Shown: positions 39,033 through 46,671 of the stretch, piece after piece
Layout: every line of letters starts with the position of its first letter
Numbering within the stretch: position 1 is the first letter of the stretch
Source of the DNA: Synechococcus sp. LTW-R
GTDB lineage: Bacteria; Cyanobacteriota; Cyanobacteriia; PCC-6307; Cyanobiaceae
DNA: 64,000 bases
Assembly: GCF_014217875.1 (NCBI RefSeq)
Contig: NZ_CP059060.1
Span: 1,674,001 to 1,738,000, forward strand
Reading direction: 5' to 3'
Position numbers and translations under genes: made by a program
Notes under the pieces: model-generated
Seen by the model: only the letters and a program-made list of their open reading frames with translations
The model's database searches: none
What the model was told of the DNA's origin: nothing

Positions 39033-40070
39033 CTACGGCCTCAAACGGCCAGCCAGCGAACCGATTGGCCTGAGTTTTGTTTTCAGCTGAAGCCACCACC
39101 GTGGTGGAGCCTTCAGCGCAGGTTCCCCGGCAACAATCCGGTCCCAGTGCTGATTGACCACCTCGAGCGCCTGCCGCCAACGCGTCAGGAGGTCCGCCTC
39201 GCTGGCTGACGCCAGAAGAGCTGTCAGAGCTGCTTGATCGGGTCTCCATGCAGCGGGATCTCGAGCAGCAGCGCTGATGGCTTCGAGATCTGCCGGCAAC
39301 GAGCCCGATCCCAACTGATGCCCGATCCGACCTGGATCCAAAGTGTCAGCCAACGCATGGTTGAAGCTGCTGAACACCACGCAACCGCAGGCGAGGGCCT
39401 CCAAGGGGGGCAGACCAAAGCCCTCGGTCACGCCGCGACCGCGCCAATAGTCCGCCGAGTCGTAGAGGACCACCTTGGCGCTGTTAAAGAGATCCACCAA
39501 GTCATCGACCCATCCGGACTGAACCTCAACACGCAAACCCCGGGCCTGAAGAGCGGGAACCAACTGCTTCAGGACATAGGCACTGTTCTTACGCCGCTGG
39601 ACGAGAACATCAATGCTGCGCTCGCCCGCTCCTGTGCGCTGTCCCCGCTCAAGCCACTCGGGGCTGAGGGCATTGGGGACCAGCCAAAGCGGGTTTCGCG
39701 GTGCCCGATCGCCCCAGTACCCCAGGGTATTGCGACTCACCGCCAGCACTGGCACACCGGCAGGCAACGAAAAGCCATATCCACTGCTGTGGGCGTGATA
39801 GGCGCAGGCACGGCCTTTGAGTTGCCGCAACAACCAAGGAACGTCAAATCCCCAGCTCACGATCCAAAGCGCAGCACCAGCTCCGCCTGGAAGGGACTCC
39901 TCGCGCAACAGATCCGCCAGAAAAGGACGACCGTCCTCTCGCTGGCGATACGTGACGACTTCAACAGGACCCAGAGCAGACAACATCCGGGCGGTTTGAA
40001 GCTCAACGAGGAGCCCCCCGCAGCGAAAGCGACCGGTTGTTCCGGGAACTAAAAAGCGAAGGGGGCGCAA
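39033..40070 (-). CDS. Family 4-like glycosyltransferase
   Basis: A 345-residue GT-B protein. RFLVPGTTGRFRCGGLLVEL (about 5-24) is the N-terminal strand and glycine loop, LWIVSWGFDVPWLLRQLKG (about 68-86) and AYHAHSSGYGFSLPAGVPVL (about 89-108) the acceptor domain, and DSADYWRGRGVTEGFGLPPL (about 204-223) with EALACG directly after is the E-G-F-G-L-P-x-x-E donor signature. It is of the short kind with a compact donor domain seen in marine Synechococcus. It lies ten bases after the heme oxygenase stop and 23 bases before the ABC exporter, with which it may form a functional pair. Confidence 0.85.
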   Translation of the reverse strand: MRPLRFLVPGTTGRFRCGGLLVELQTARMLSALGPVEVVTYRQREDGRPFLADLLREESLPGGAGAALWIVSWGFDVPWLLRQLKGRACAYHAHSSGYGFSLPAGVPVLAVSRNTLGYWGDRAPRNPLWLVPNALSPEWLERGQRTGAGERSIDVLVQRRKNSAYVLKQLVPALQARGLRVEVQSGWVDDLVDLFNSAKVVLYDSADYWRGRGVTEGFGLPPLEALACGCVVFSSFNHALADTLDPGRIGHQLGSGSLPADLEAISAAARDPAAWRPDQAALTALLASASEADLLTRWRQALEVVNQHWDRIVAGEPALKAPPRWWLQLKTKLRPIGSLAGRLRP

Positions 40071-40080
40071 GGGAGTGTGA

Positions 40081-40794
40081 CTAAGCAGCCACAGTCTCAG
40101 TGCTGCCGGTGCGCTGGCGGCGGGTCAGGAAGCCAAAGAGCACCTTTCCAATGGCAGCGACGAGGTTGCCCTCCAGCTCCTTGAACATGTTCATATTCAG
40201 GTGGAACGCCTCATTGGCCTCCTCCACGATCCGATCGGCCATCGGCTGATCGATCGGCAGGGTGTCCATGGCGGAGCGATAGGTGCCCTTGAAGGCCTTC
40301 TCGTCGGCGATGGCGTCGAACTCATAGAAGTGGAGACCGTCGTCTCCACCCAGGTTCATGGCCTTCTGGGCGATGTTCTTCAGAATCTGACCACCGGAGA
40401 GGTCGCCGAGATAGCGGGTGTAGTGGTGACCCACCAGCAACTCGGGCGACTCCTTGGCCACCTGATGGATGCGCTCGACGTAGACGCTGGCGGAAGGTGA
40501 CGGCTGAATGTTCTGCTTCCAATCTGAGCCGAAGTAGTAGGCGAGGTCCTTCTCAAGGGCCTCACGGCGGTTCAGCTGTTCAAAAGCAATCGGGGCAAGG
40601 ACCGGGTTGTCTTTCAAGCGGGCGAACTCGTCCTCCATCGCCCCGTAGACGAAGTAGAGGTCGGCCACCAGCTTGCGGTAGCTCGCCTTGTCCACGACGC
40701 CCTTGAGGAAGCAGCTCACGAAGCCAGTGTTCTCGGCCATGGTGTGGGACTTCTTGGTCCCTTCACGCAACTGGGCAGCAAGAGCGACAGACAT
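40081..40794 (-). CDS. ho1: Heme oxygenase
   Basis: A 237-residue soluble enzyme that opens heme to biliverdin IX-alpha, the precursor of phycobilins and phytochromobilin-type pigments. The ATG at 40794 is chosen over the longer frame because MSVALAAQLREGTKKSHTM is the conserved N-terminus. KKSHTMAENTGFVSCFL (about 14-30) contains the proximal His ligand, YFVYGAMEDEF (about 49-59) follows, and GDLSGGQILKNIAQKAM (about 128-144) is the distal helix with the flexible glycines. FPLP-type C-terminus is replaced by a basic tail. A CGTGC-N6-GCACG inverted repeat at 40812-40827 lies in its 5' leader. It heads the run GT4-ABC-helicase-cca. Confidence 0.96.
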   Translation of the reverse strand: MSVALAAQLREGTKKSHTMAENTGFVSCFLKGVVDKASYRKLVADLYFVYGAMEDEFARLKDNPVLAPIAFEQLNRREALEKDLAYYFGSDWKQNIQPSPSASVYVERIHQVAKESPELLVGHHYTRYLGDLSGGQILKNIAQKAMNLGGDDGLHFYEFDAIADEKAFKGTYRSAMDTLPIDQPMADRIVEEANEAFHLNMNMFKELEGNLVAAIGKVLFGFLTRRQRTGSTETVAA

Positions 40795-40885
40795 GTCTTT
40801 GAAATCGTGGTCGTGCCGTGGAGCACGGTCAGGAGAATCAAAGTAAGAGGAACGTTGTCGTGGGTGAGCCCAAGGTTGCGAAGGG

Positions 40886-41329
40886 TTACGCCACGTCGGC
40901 TTCGCTCGCTCCTGCCTCAAAAAGATCGAAGAGCTCGGCGCAGAACTGCTTGAGCTTGAGGGTCACAGACTCAACCGGCGGATGGGTCCCGGCGGGGAGC
41001 CACTCCCCCAGGGTGGTGAGCCTCCAGCGCTCACTCTCGTAGGTCAAACCTCGAATGGTGACCCCCAGCAGCCTGGGCCTGGCCTGCGTCACGCCCTCGG
41101 ACAGGCTCAGCTGGACCAAGAACGAGCGGCACTGACTGCGGGGGCTCCAGCCAGGGAGATGAAACGACAGGTCAAGGGTCTGCCGATCCTCAAAGGCGCG
41201 GGTTTGGGGATCATCCCGCCAAGGCCGCAGATTCGGCCGTGCATCAGGGAAGTGCTGACGAAACAGCGCGGCCACGGAAGCGATCAGCTGGGCGAGCTCA
41301 AGCGATCGAGCCTGGTCGCCTGCATTCAT
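40886..41329 (-). CDS. Conserved hypothetical protein (picocyanobacterial type)
   Basis: A 147-residue soluble protein, no signal peptide or membrane segment. It begins with a helical stretch ARSLELAQLIASVAALFRQH (about 7-26), has a central beta-rich part with TLDLSFHLPGWSPRSQCRSF (about 51-70) and SEGVTQARPRLLGVTIRGLT, and ends with a helix LKLKQFCAELFDLFEAGASE (about 124-143). I do not recognise the family; proteins of this kind occur next to ho1 in related cyanobacteria as I recall, but this is not certain. It is 91 bp upstream of ho1 and reads in the same direction, divergent from icd (68 bp). Confidence 0.7.
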   Translation of the reverse strand: MNAGDQARSLELAQLIASVAALFRQHFPDARPNLRPWRDDPQTRAFEDRQTLDLSFHLPGWSPRSQCRSFLVQLSLSEGVTQARPRLLGVTIRGLTYESERWRLTTLGEWLPAGTHPPVESVTLKLKQFCAELFDLFEAGASEADVA

Positions 41330-41397
41330 GCGTGCCTCCGGCTGCAGAACCCTGGTTGGCTGAAACCTAGGCTCACCTTCAGTGTTTTGCCGCAGCC

Positions 41398-42828
41398 ATG
41401 GCGACCTTCGAGAAGCTCACCGCCCCCACGCAAGGAACGGCCATTCGCTTCGAGAACGGTCAGCCCATCGTTCCCAACGACCCCATCATTCCCTTCATTC
41501 GTGGTGATGGCACGGGCGTTGACATCTGGCCGGCCACCCAGAAGGTGCTGGATGCGGCCATCGCCAAGGCCTACGGGGGCGAGCGCCGGATCGAGTGGTT
41601 CAAGGTCTATGCCGGCGATGAGGCCTGCGACCTCTACGGCACCTATCAGTACCTGCCCGAAGACACCCTGGAAGCCGTGCGTCAGTACGGCGTCGCCATC
41701 AAGGGCCCTCTGACCACCCCAGTGGGAGGTGGAATCCGGTCGCTGAACGTCGCCCTGCGGCAGATCTTTGACCTCTATTCCTGCGTGCGTCCTTGCCGCT
41801 ACTACGAAGGGACGCCCAGCCCGCACAAACGGCCCCAGGACCTCGATGTGATCGTCTACCGCGAGAACACTGAAGACATCTATATGGGTGTCGAGTGGGA
41901 AGCGAACGATCCCGTCGGCCAGGAGCTGCGCAAACACCTCAATGAAGTGGTCATTCCGGCCAACGGGAAGCTCGGTAAGCGGCAGATTCCTGAGGGTTCA
42001 GGCATCGGCATCAAGCCCGTCAGCAAAGACGGCAGCCAGCGCCATATCCGTAAAGCGATCCAGCACGCGTTGCGGATGGAAGGCAAAAAGCGCCACGTGA
42101 CCCTGGTGCACAAGGGGAACATCATGAAATTCACGGAGGGCGCCTTCCGCGATTGGGGTTATGAGCTGGCGACGACGGAATTCCGTGCTGACTGCGTCAC
42201 GGAGCGAGAGAGCTGGATCCTGGACAACGCCGATCAGAACCCTGGGTTGAGCATTGAGGCCAACGCCAAGATGATCGACCCGGGCTACGACAGCCTGACA
42301 CCCGAGAAAAAAGAAGCGATCTGCGCTGAGGTGCAGGGGGTGGTCGATGCCATCGGAGCCAGCCATGGCGGCGGCAAGTGGAAGCAGATGGTGATGGTTG
42401 ATGACCGCATCGCCGACAGCATCTTCCAGCAGATCCAAACGCGCCCTGCGGACTACTCGATCCTGGCCACCTTGAACCTGAACGGTGACTACATCTCAGA
42501 CGCAGCAGCAGCCGTAGTCGGCGGCTTGGGCATGGCCCCTGGCGCCAACATCGGCGACACCGCGGCCATTTTTGAAGCAACCCACGGCACAGCCCCCAAA
42601 CATGCGGGACTCGATCGCATTAACCCGGGCTCGGTAATTCTGAGCGGCGTGATGATGCTCGAGTACATGGGCTGGCAGGAAGCCGCTGATTTGGTCACCA
42701 AAGGGATCAGTGATGCGATTGCCAATCAGGAGGTCACTTATGACCTGGCCCGCTTGATGGAGCCCCCTGTTGAGCCGGTGAGCTGCAGTGGATTTGCCGA
42801 CGCTGTGATTAAGCACTTCGAGCTCTAG
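41398..42828 (+). CDS. icd: NADP-dependent isocitrate dehydrogenase
   Basis: A 476-residue decarboxylating dehydrogenase making 2-oxoglutarate, which in cyanobacteria feeds nitrogen assimilation. PIIPFIRGDGTGVDIWPATQ (about 32-51) is the N-terminal fold; KGPLTTPVGGGIRSLNVALR (about 102-121) contains the Ser of the isocitrate site; DVIVYRENTEDIYMGVEWEA (about 148-167) and HKGNIMKFTEGAFRDWGYEL (about 239-258) follow. NLNGDYISDAAAAVVGGLGM (about 360-379) is the family signature and ATHGTAPKHAGLDRINP the NADP region. About 60 residues longer than the E. coli enzyme, as usual for cyanobacteria. A strong terminator sits seven bases after the stop. Confidence 0.97.
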   Translation: MATFEKLTAPTQGTAIRFENGQPIVPNDPIIPFIRGDGTGVDIWPATQKVLDAAIAKAYGGERRIEWFKVYAGDEACDLYGTYQYLPEDTLEAVRQYGVAIKGPLTTPVGGGIRSLNVALRQIFDLYSCVRPCRYYEGTPSPHKRPQDLDVIVYRENTEDIYMGVEWEANDPVGQELRKHLNEVVIPANGKLGKRQIPEGSGIGIKPVSKDGSQRHIRKAIQHALRMEGKKRHVTLVHKGNIMKFTEGAFRDWGYELATTEFRADCVTERESWILDNADQNPGLSIEANAKMIDPGYDSLTPEKKEAICAEVQGVVDAIGASHGGGKWKQMVMVDDRIADSIFQQIQTRPADYSILATLNLNGDYISDAAAAVVGGLGMAPGANIGDTAAIFEATHGTAPKHAGLDRINPGSVILSGVMMLEYMGWQEAADLVTKGISDAIANQEVTYDLARLMEPPVEPVSCSGFADAVIKHFEL

Positions 42829-42834
42829 ACATTA

Positions 42835-42864
42835 AAAAGCCCGGCCTATCTGGACCGGGCTTTT
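42835..42864 (+). terminator. Intrinsic terminator, possibly bidirectional
   Basis: AAAAGCCCGG (42835-42844) pairs perfectly with CCGGGCTTTT (42855-42864) across a ten-base loop. The A run before and T run after make it work in both directions: for icd on the plus strand and for the carbamoyltransferase cassette, whose last gene ends at 42889, on the minus strand. Confidence 0.9.
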
Positions 42865-42888
42865 ATAGTGGAGCAGATGATGTAGTTG

Positions 42889-43050
42889 CTAGAAGATTGA
42901 GTATATAAATGGTGCCACAACCGATCCCTGGGTGAACACCAGAAGCGATCCCATCAGAACAATCGTGATGATCAGGGGGGCTAGCCAGTACTTCTTCCGT
43001 ACCTTGAGGAAGTCCCAGACATCCTTGAGCAGATCAATAAAAGCTTCCAT
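42889..43050 (-). CDS. DUF5989 small membrane protein (SxtK-like)
   Basis: A 53-residue protein below usual ORF cut-offs. It has an amphipathic N-terminus EAFIDLLKDVWDFLKVRKKY (residues 2-21), one transmembrane helix WLAPLIITIVLMGSLLVF (22-39) and the C-terminal QGSVVAPFIYSIF (41-53). The pattern of F-L-(+)-x-(+)-K-K-Y-W-L-x-P, a helix, then a V-A-P-F-I-Y-x-(L/I)-F end is that of DUF5989, the family of saxitoxin-cluster SxtK. It starts seven bases after the SxtJ-family stop, with no obvious ribosome site, so translation may depend on coupling. Function is unknown; it likely assists the carbamoyltransferase or the SxtJ-like protein in the membrane. Confidence 0.88.
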   Translation of the reverse strand: MEAFIDLLKDVWDFLKVRKKYWLAPLIITIVLMGSLLVFTQGSVVAPFIYSIF

Positions 43051-43057
43051 TGTGAAA

Positions 43058-43456
43058 TCAGAAGATTCGGGTTAGATCGACAGACTTGTGCTTGGCCTGC
43101 TCACGGTAGGACTCAAGCCCAGCACGCTTGCGCTTCAAGGGATCGTAACCGGTCAAACGCATGACGTAGGCAATGGGCTGAAGCACAAAAACAAAGACGG
43201 CTCCAAGGATCAAGTGACTGTTGATCCAGCCCAAGATGTGACCCAGCTTCATCCAACCTTGGTAAGGCCATTGAAGTCCTCGCGGAGCGAGTAAAGCCAA
43301 TGTCAGACTTGGCACTCCAATCAGAAAGGGCCAAAGAGGTTGGTGATGGCCTTTGAGAGTCGGAATCAACCAACCAAAGACGACCGGAAAAACGATTCCA
43401 AGCAGGATTCCAAACTCGCGGAGCTGTTTCTTGGATGGATGCGATGACTGGGACAT
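43058..43456 (-). CDS. SxtJ-family membrane protein
   Basis: The ATG at 43456 begins two bases after the carbamoyltransferase stop and gives 132 residues (the frame is open ten residues further). Three hydrophobic segments (about 14-31, 40-55 and 75-98) are followed by a basic cytoplasmic tail YVMRLTGYDPLKRKRAGLES (about 95-114) and FDLTRIF-like end SVDLTRIF. The P-L-K-R-K-R and the Y-x-x-x-x-K tail are features of the SxtJ family, whose biochemical role is unknown. It always or nearly always accompanies carbamoyltransferases of the NodU/SxtI type and a DUF5989 protein, as here. Confidence 0.88.
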   Translation of the reverse strand: MSQSSHPSKKQLREFGILLGIVFPVVFGWLIPTLKGHHQPLWPFLIGVPSLTLALLAPRGLQWPYQGWMKLGHILGWINSHLILGAVFVFVLQPIAYVMRLTGYDPLKRKRAGLESYREQAKHKSVDLTRIF

Positions 43457-43458
43457 GA

Positions 43459-45294
43459 TCAATCGAGCTCGAACTCTTGTTTCCAACTTTCGTCAGCCTC
43501 ATCTTGCGGCTGCTCGTCCTTCAACAACAACTGGTTCTGAAGCACAAGCACATCCATCTCCGTCCGCATAAAACAGCGGTAAGCATCCTGAGGCGTGCAC
43601 ACAATAGGCTCCCCGCGAACGTTGAAGGATGTATTCACCAAAGTCGGACAACCCGTTCTGTGCTGGAAGGACTTGATCAGATTGAAGTAGCGGGGGTTGG
43701 TTTGATCCGACACAGTCTGGACGCGCGCTGAGTAATCGACATGCGTAATTGCTGGCAGAGATGAGCGCGGAACATTAAGCTTTTCAATTCCAAAAAGCTT
43801 CTCTTGTTCTACTGTCATCGGCTGGCACAACTCTTTCTTGACCGGCGCCACCAGGAGCATGTAAGGGCTCTTGGCATTGAGCTCAAACTGATTTGAGACT
43901 TCCTGTTCGAGAACAGATGGAGCAAAGGGGCGGAAGCTTTCGCGGTACTTGATTTTCAAGTTCATCACGCTCTGCATCTGCTGATTGCGCGGATCGCCGA
44001 TGATTGAACGTGCACCTAGAGCGCGGGGACCGAATTCCATCCTGCCGTTGAACCAGCCCACCACTTTTCCTTGATCCAAAAGCTCGGCCAACCGATCAAA
44101 CAGGAGCGGGTCTTCAAGGGCATGGAATGGAGCCTTGATGCTGGTGAGATAGTCGCGGATTTCAGAGTTCGAAAAGGCGGGACCGAGGTAGGTGCCCTTC
44201 ATGGCATCGCCAGATACCGGTTGGCGGCTGGCTTTGAAGTGCTGGTGCCAAGCCACCAGAGCAGCACCAAGGGCTGAACCCGCATCGCCACTGGCGGGCT
44301 GGATCCAGATCTGATCAAAGATGCCCTCTTGGAGCAATTTCCCATTCGCCACGCAATTGAGTGCGACACCTCCTGACAAACAAAGTGCTTTCGCGCCCGT
44401 TTCCTTCCGCAGGGTCTGAGCCAACTTGAGAACAACCTCTTCGGTGACCACCTGAATGGAGGCAGCCAAATCCATATGGAATTGACTGAGCTCTGTTTCT
44501 CCTTTGCGCGGGGGCCGGCCAAACAACTTGTGGAACTTTCGGCCCGTCATACGGAAGCCACGATGAAACTTGAAGTAACTCAGATCGAGGCGGAATGTTC
44601 CATCTGGCTTGATGTCAATCAAATGTGACTTGATTTGATCGACATAACTCGGCTCGCCATAGGGAGCCAAGCCCATCAACTTATACTCACCTGAATTGAC
44701 CTTAAAACCGCAGTAGTAGGTGAACGCCGAGTAGAGCAACCCCAGCGAGTGAGGAAAATTGATCTCCCAGAGAGGACTGAGCTCGGAACCATCACCCAAC
44801 CATGCCGAGGTGGTCGCCCATTCACCGACACCATCCATGCAGAGGACTGCCGCCTTCTCGAACGGACTGGGATAAAAAGCTGCTCCAGCATGGGAAAGGT
44901 GATGCTCACTGAAGAGCAGCTCAGGCTGCTTGGCATCAGGCTCAGCGAGGGCCGCCACTTGTTTTTTCAGCTCAGTCTTGAGAAAGAGCTTTTCTTTTAA
45001 CCAGACTTGCATCGCGGCCACAAATGAGCGCCCGCCGCGGGGAGCAGCACCTAGATAGGTCTCGAGGAGACGCTCAAAGGTCAGCAGTGGCTTTTCGTAG
45101 TAGACGACTGCATCGATATCGCTCAGCTTCAGACCCTGAGACTCCAGGCAATAACGAGCTGCTGAAGCAGGGAAGGACGAATCATGTTTCTTCCGCGTGA
45201 AGCGCTCTTCTTGGGCAGCTGCCACAACCTCGCCATCAACCAGCAGGGCAGCGGCACTGTCGTGGTAATAGGCGGAAATTCCCAGGATGCGCAT
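43459..45294 (-). CDS. O-carbamoyltransferase of the NodU/CmcH/SxtI family
   Basis: I take the ATG at 45294 (MRILGISAYYHDSAAALL); the 40 further residues in frame match nothing. The 611-residue enzyme would transfer a carbamoyl group from carbamoyl phosphate, through carbamoyl-AMP, to a hydroxyl. The Kae1-like N-terminal half has HDSAAALLVDGEVVAAAQEE (11-30), the metal-binding HHLSHA (131-136) and MDGVGEW (153-159). The C-terminal domain has NGRMEFGPRALGARSIIGDP (about 418-437) and TSFNVRGEPIV with the DA-x-x-C-F motif near the end. It matches SxtI in size. Followed immediately by SxtJ- and SxtK-type genes. The substrate is unknown; a sugar or lipid hydroxyl is the likeliest target in this setting. 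Confidence 0.93.
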   Translation of the reverse strand: MRILGISAYYHDSAAALLVDGEVVAAAQEERFTRKKHDSSFPASAARYCLESQGLKLSDIDAVVYYEKPLLTFERLLETYLGAAPRGGRSFVAAMQVWLKEKLFLKTELKKQVAALAEPDAKQPELLFSEHHLSHAGAAFYPSPFEKAAVLCMDGVGEWATTSAWLGDGSELSPLWEINFPHSLGLLYSAFTYYCGFKVNSGEYKLMGLAPYGEPSYVDQIKSHLIDIKPDGTFRLDLSYFKFHRGFRMTGRKFHKLFGRPPRKGETELSQFHMDLAASIQVVTEEVVLKLAQTLRKETGAKALCLSGGVALNCVANGKLLQEGIFDQIWIQPASGDAGSALGAALVAWHQHFKASRQPVSGDAMKGTYLGPAFSNSEIRDYLTSIKAPFHALEDPLLFDRLAELLDQGKVVGWFNGRMEFGPRALGARSIIGDPRNQQMQSVMNLKIKYRESFRPFAPSVLEQEVSNQFELNAKSPYMLLVAPVKKELCQPMTVEQEKLFGIEKLNVPRSSLPAITHVDYSARVQTVSDQTNPRYFNLIKSFQHRTGCPTLVNTSFNVRGEPIVCTPQDAYRCFMRTEMDVLVLQNQLLLKDEQPQDEADESWKQEFELD

Positions 45295-45372
45295 GGGTTG
45301 GTGAAAACTCCGCACACCAAAGCCTGTCATGAAGCAGCCACCTTTAGGCAGTTGGAGGGCAAAGTACCTGAC

Positions 45373-46671
45373 ATGGCCGAGCCCCTGATCAACAGCACCG
45401 ATCCCTGCGTGCACTGTGGTTTTTGCTTACCAACCTGCGCGAGTTACCGCGTCTTTGGCACAGAGATGGATTCCCCACGGGGACGGATCCATGCGCTCAA
45501 AGCCATTGGCAATGGAGAACTCGCGCTCGATCAACAGGTCGCAGCCCATTTCGACACCTGCCTGGGCTGCCTCGCCTGCGTCAGCGCCTGTCCATCGGGT
45601 GTGCGCTACGACGAACTGCTCGAAGCAACCCGGCCCAAGCTGAACGCTCCGGAACTCAGAAGCCCCTGGCAGCGGAGTTTCCGCAAGCTGTTGTTCTCCT
45701 TGCTGCCGTACCCCAACCGCCTGCGGCCACTGCTCTCGCTGCTGCGGAGCTACAGCGGCTCGGGTCTTCAAAGCTGGGTGAGGCGCAACCGCCTGCTGCG
45801 GGTGCTGGGGCCAGAACTGGAAGCGATGGACAGGTTGCTGCCCGAGCTGCCCAAGACCTCAGAAGCGGCGCCTTTCCCCAGCGTCGTGGCCGCCCAAGGA
45901 CCCAAACGCGGACGGGTGGCCTTGGTCCTTGGCTGCGTTCAACGGGTGTTTGACCCTGATGTGAACCAATCCACCGTTGCTGTTCTCAGCGCCAATGGTT
46001 TTGAAGTCGTCATCCCTGAGCAACAGGGCTGCTGTGGAGCTGCCACCCATCACCAAGGAGAACTCGAGCAGACCAAAACCTTCGCGCGCGATCTGATTCA
46101 GGCGTTCAAGACCAGCGAACCGGTGGACGCGGTCCTGATCGCCGCCTCAGGCTGCGGCCACACCCTGAAGCAGTACGGCCAAATCCTCGCTGGAGAAGCT
46201 CAGGCCTCCTTTGATGCACCCGTCAAAGACGTCCACGAATTCCTCAGCGAAGTGGGCCTGGCGCCCTCGTTTAAAAAGCAACTCACGCCCCTTGCCCATG
46301 CCGATGGCTCACCCGCCAGTGCCGAGCGACCGTTGGCGGTGGCCTTCCATGACGCCTGCCACATGATCCACGGGCAAGGGATCAAGGCTCAACCCAGACA
46401 GCTCCTGAGGGCCATCCCCCATCTCGCCCTCAAAGAAGCCTTGGATGCAGGGGTCTGCTGCGGCAGTGCCGGGATCTACAACCTGGTGCAACCCGAAGCG
46501 GCCGCCGAGTTGGGTCGAATGAAAGTGACGGATTTGGCGGGAACCGGGGCGAGCCTGGCCGCCAGCTCGAACATCGGCTGCACCCTTCAACTGCGTCAGC
46601 ACGCCCCAGCCACGCTTGAAGTCCTGCACCCGATGCAGCTGCTCAGCCGCAGTTTTCGGGCAAGTCCTTGA
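45373..46671 (+). CDS. glcF: Glycolate dehydrogenase iron-sulfur subunit
   Basis: The ATG at 45373 gives 432 residues; a GGAGG lies 15 bases before it. The protein carries two 4Fe-4S motifs, CVHCGFCLPTC (C12, C15, C18, C22) and CLGCLACVSACPSG (about 62-75), and two cysteine-rich CCG motifs, QQGCCGAATHHQGE (about 218-231) and GVCCGSAGIYNL (about 362-373), which place it in the GlcF/heterodisulfide-reductase-like family. With GlcD and GlcE it oxidises glycolate from photorespiration and passes electrons to the membrane. glcE is 5.2 kb downstream; glcD is not in the window. Divergent from the carbamoyltransferase (78 bp). Confidence 0.95.
   Translation: MAEPLINSTDPCVHCGFCLPTCASYRVFGTEMDSPRGRIHALKAIGNGELALDQQVAAHFDTCLGCLACVSACPSGVRYDELLEATRPKLNAPELRSPWQRSFRKLLFSLLPYPNRLRPLLSLLRSYSGSGLQSWVRRNRLLRVLGPELEAMDRLLPELPKTSEAAPFPSVVAAQGPKRGRVALVLGCVQRVFDPDVNQSTVAVLSANGFEVVIPEQQGCCGAATHHQGELEQTKTFARDLIQAFKTSEPVDAVLIAASGCGHTLKQYGQILAGEAQASFDAPVKDVHEFLSEVGLAPSFKKQLTPLAHADGSPASAERPLAVAFHDACHMIHGQGIKAQPRQLLRAIPHLALKEALDAGVCCGSAGIYNLVQPEAAAELGRMKVTDLAGTGASLAASSNIGCTLQLRQHAPATLEVLHPMQLLSRSFRASP

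Noticed and set aside
39234-40052. 272-codon open frame on the plus strand
   Set aside because: Covers the complement of the GT4 gene at 39033-40070, which has the complete donor signature.
40812-40827. Regulatory hairpin in the ho1 leader
   Set aside because: CGTGC-N6-GCACG is only a five-pair stem; recorded under ho1 but too weak to list as a riboregulator.
42889-45294. Saxitoxin biosynthesis cluster
   Set aside because: Only the carbamoyltransferase, SxtJ- and DUF5989-type genes are present. No sxtA-like polyketide synthase, amidinotransferase, cyclase or tailoring dioxygenase is seen, so a toxin locus is not supported.
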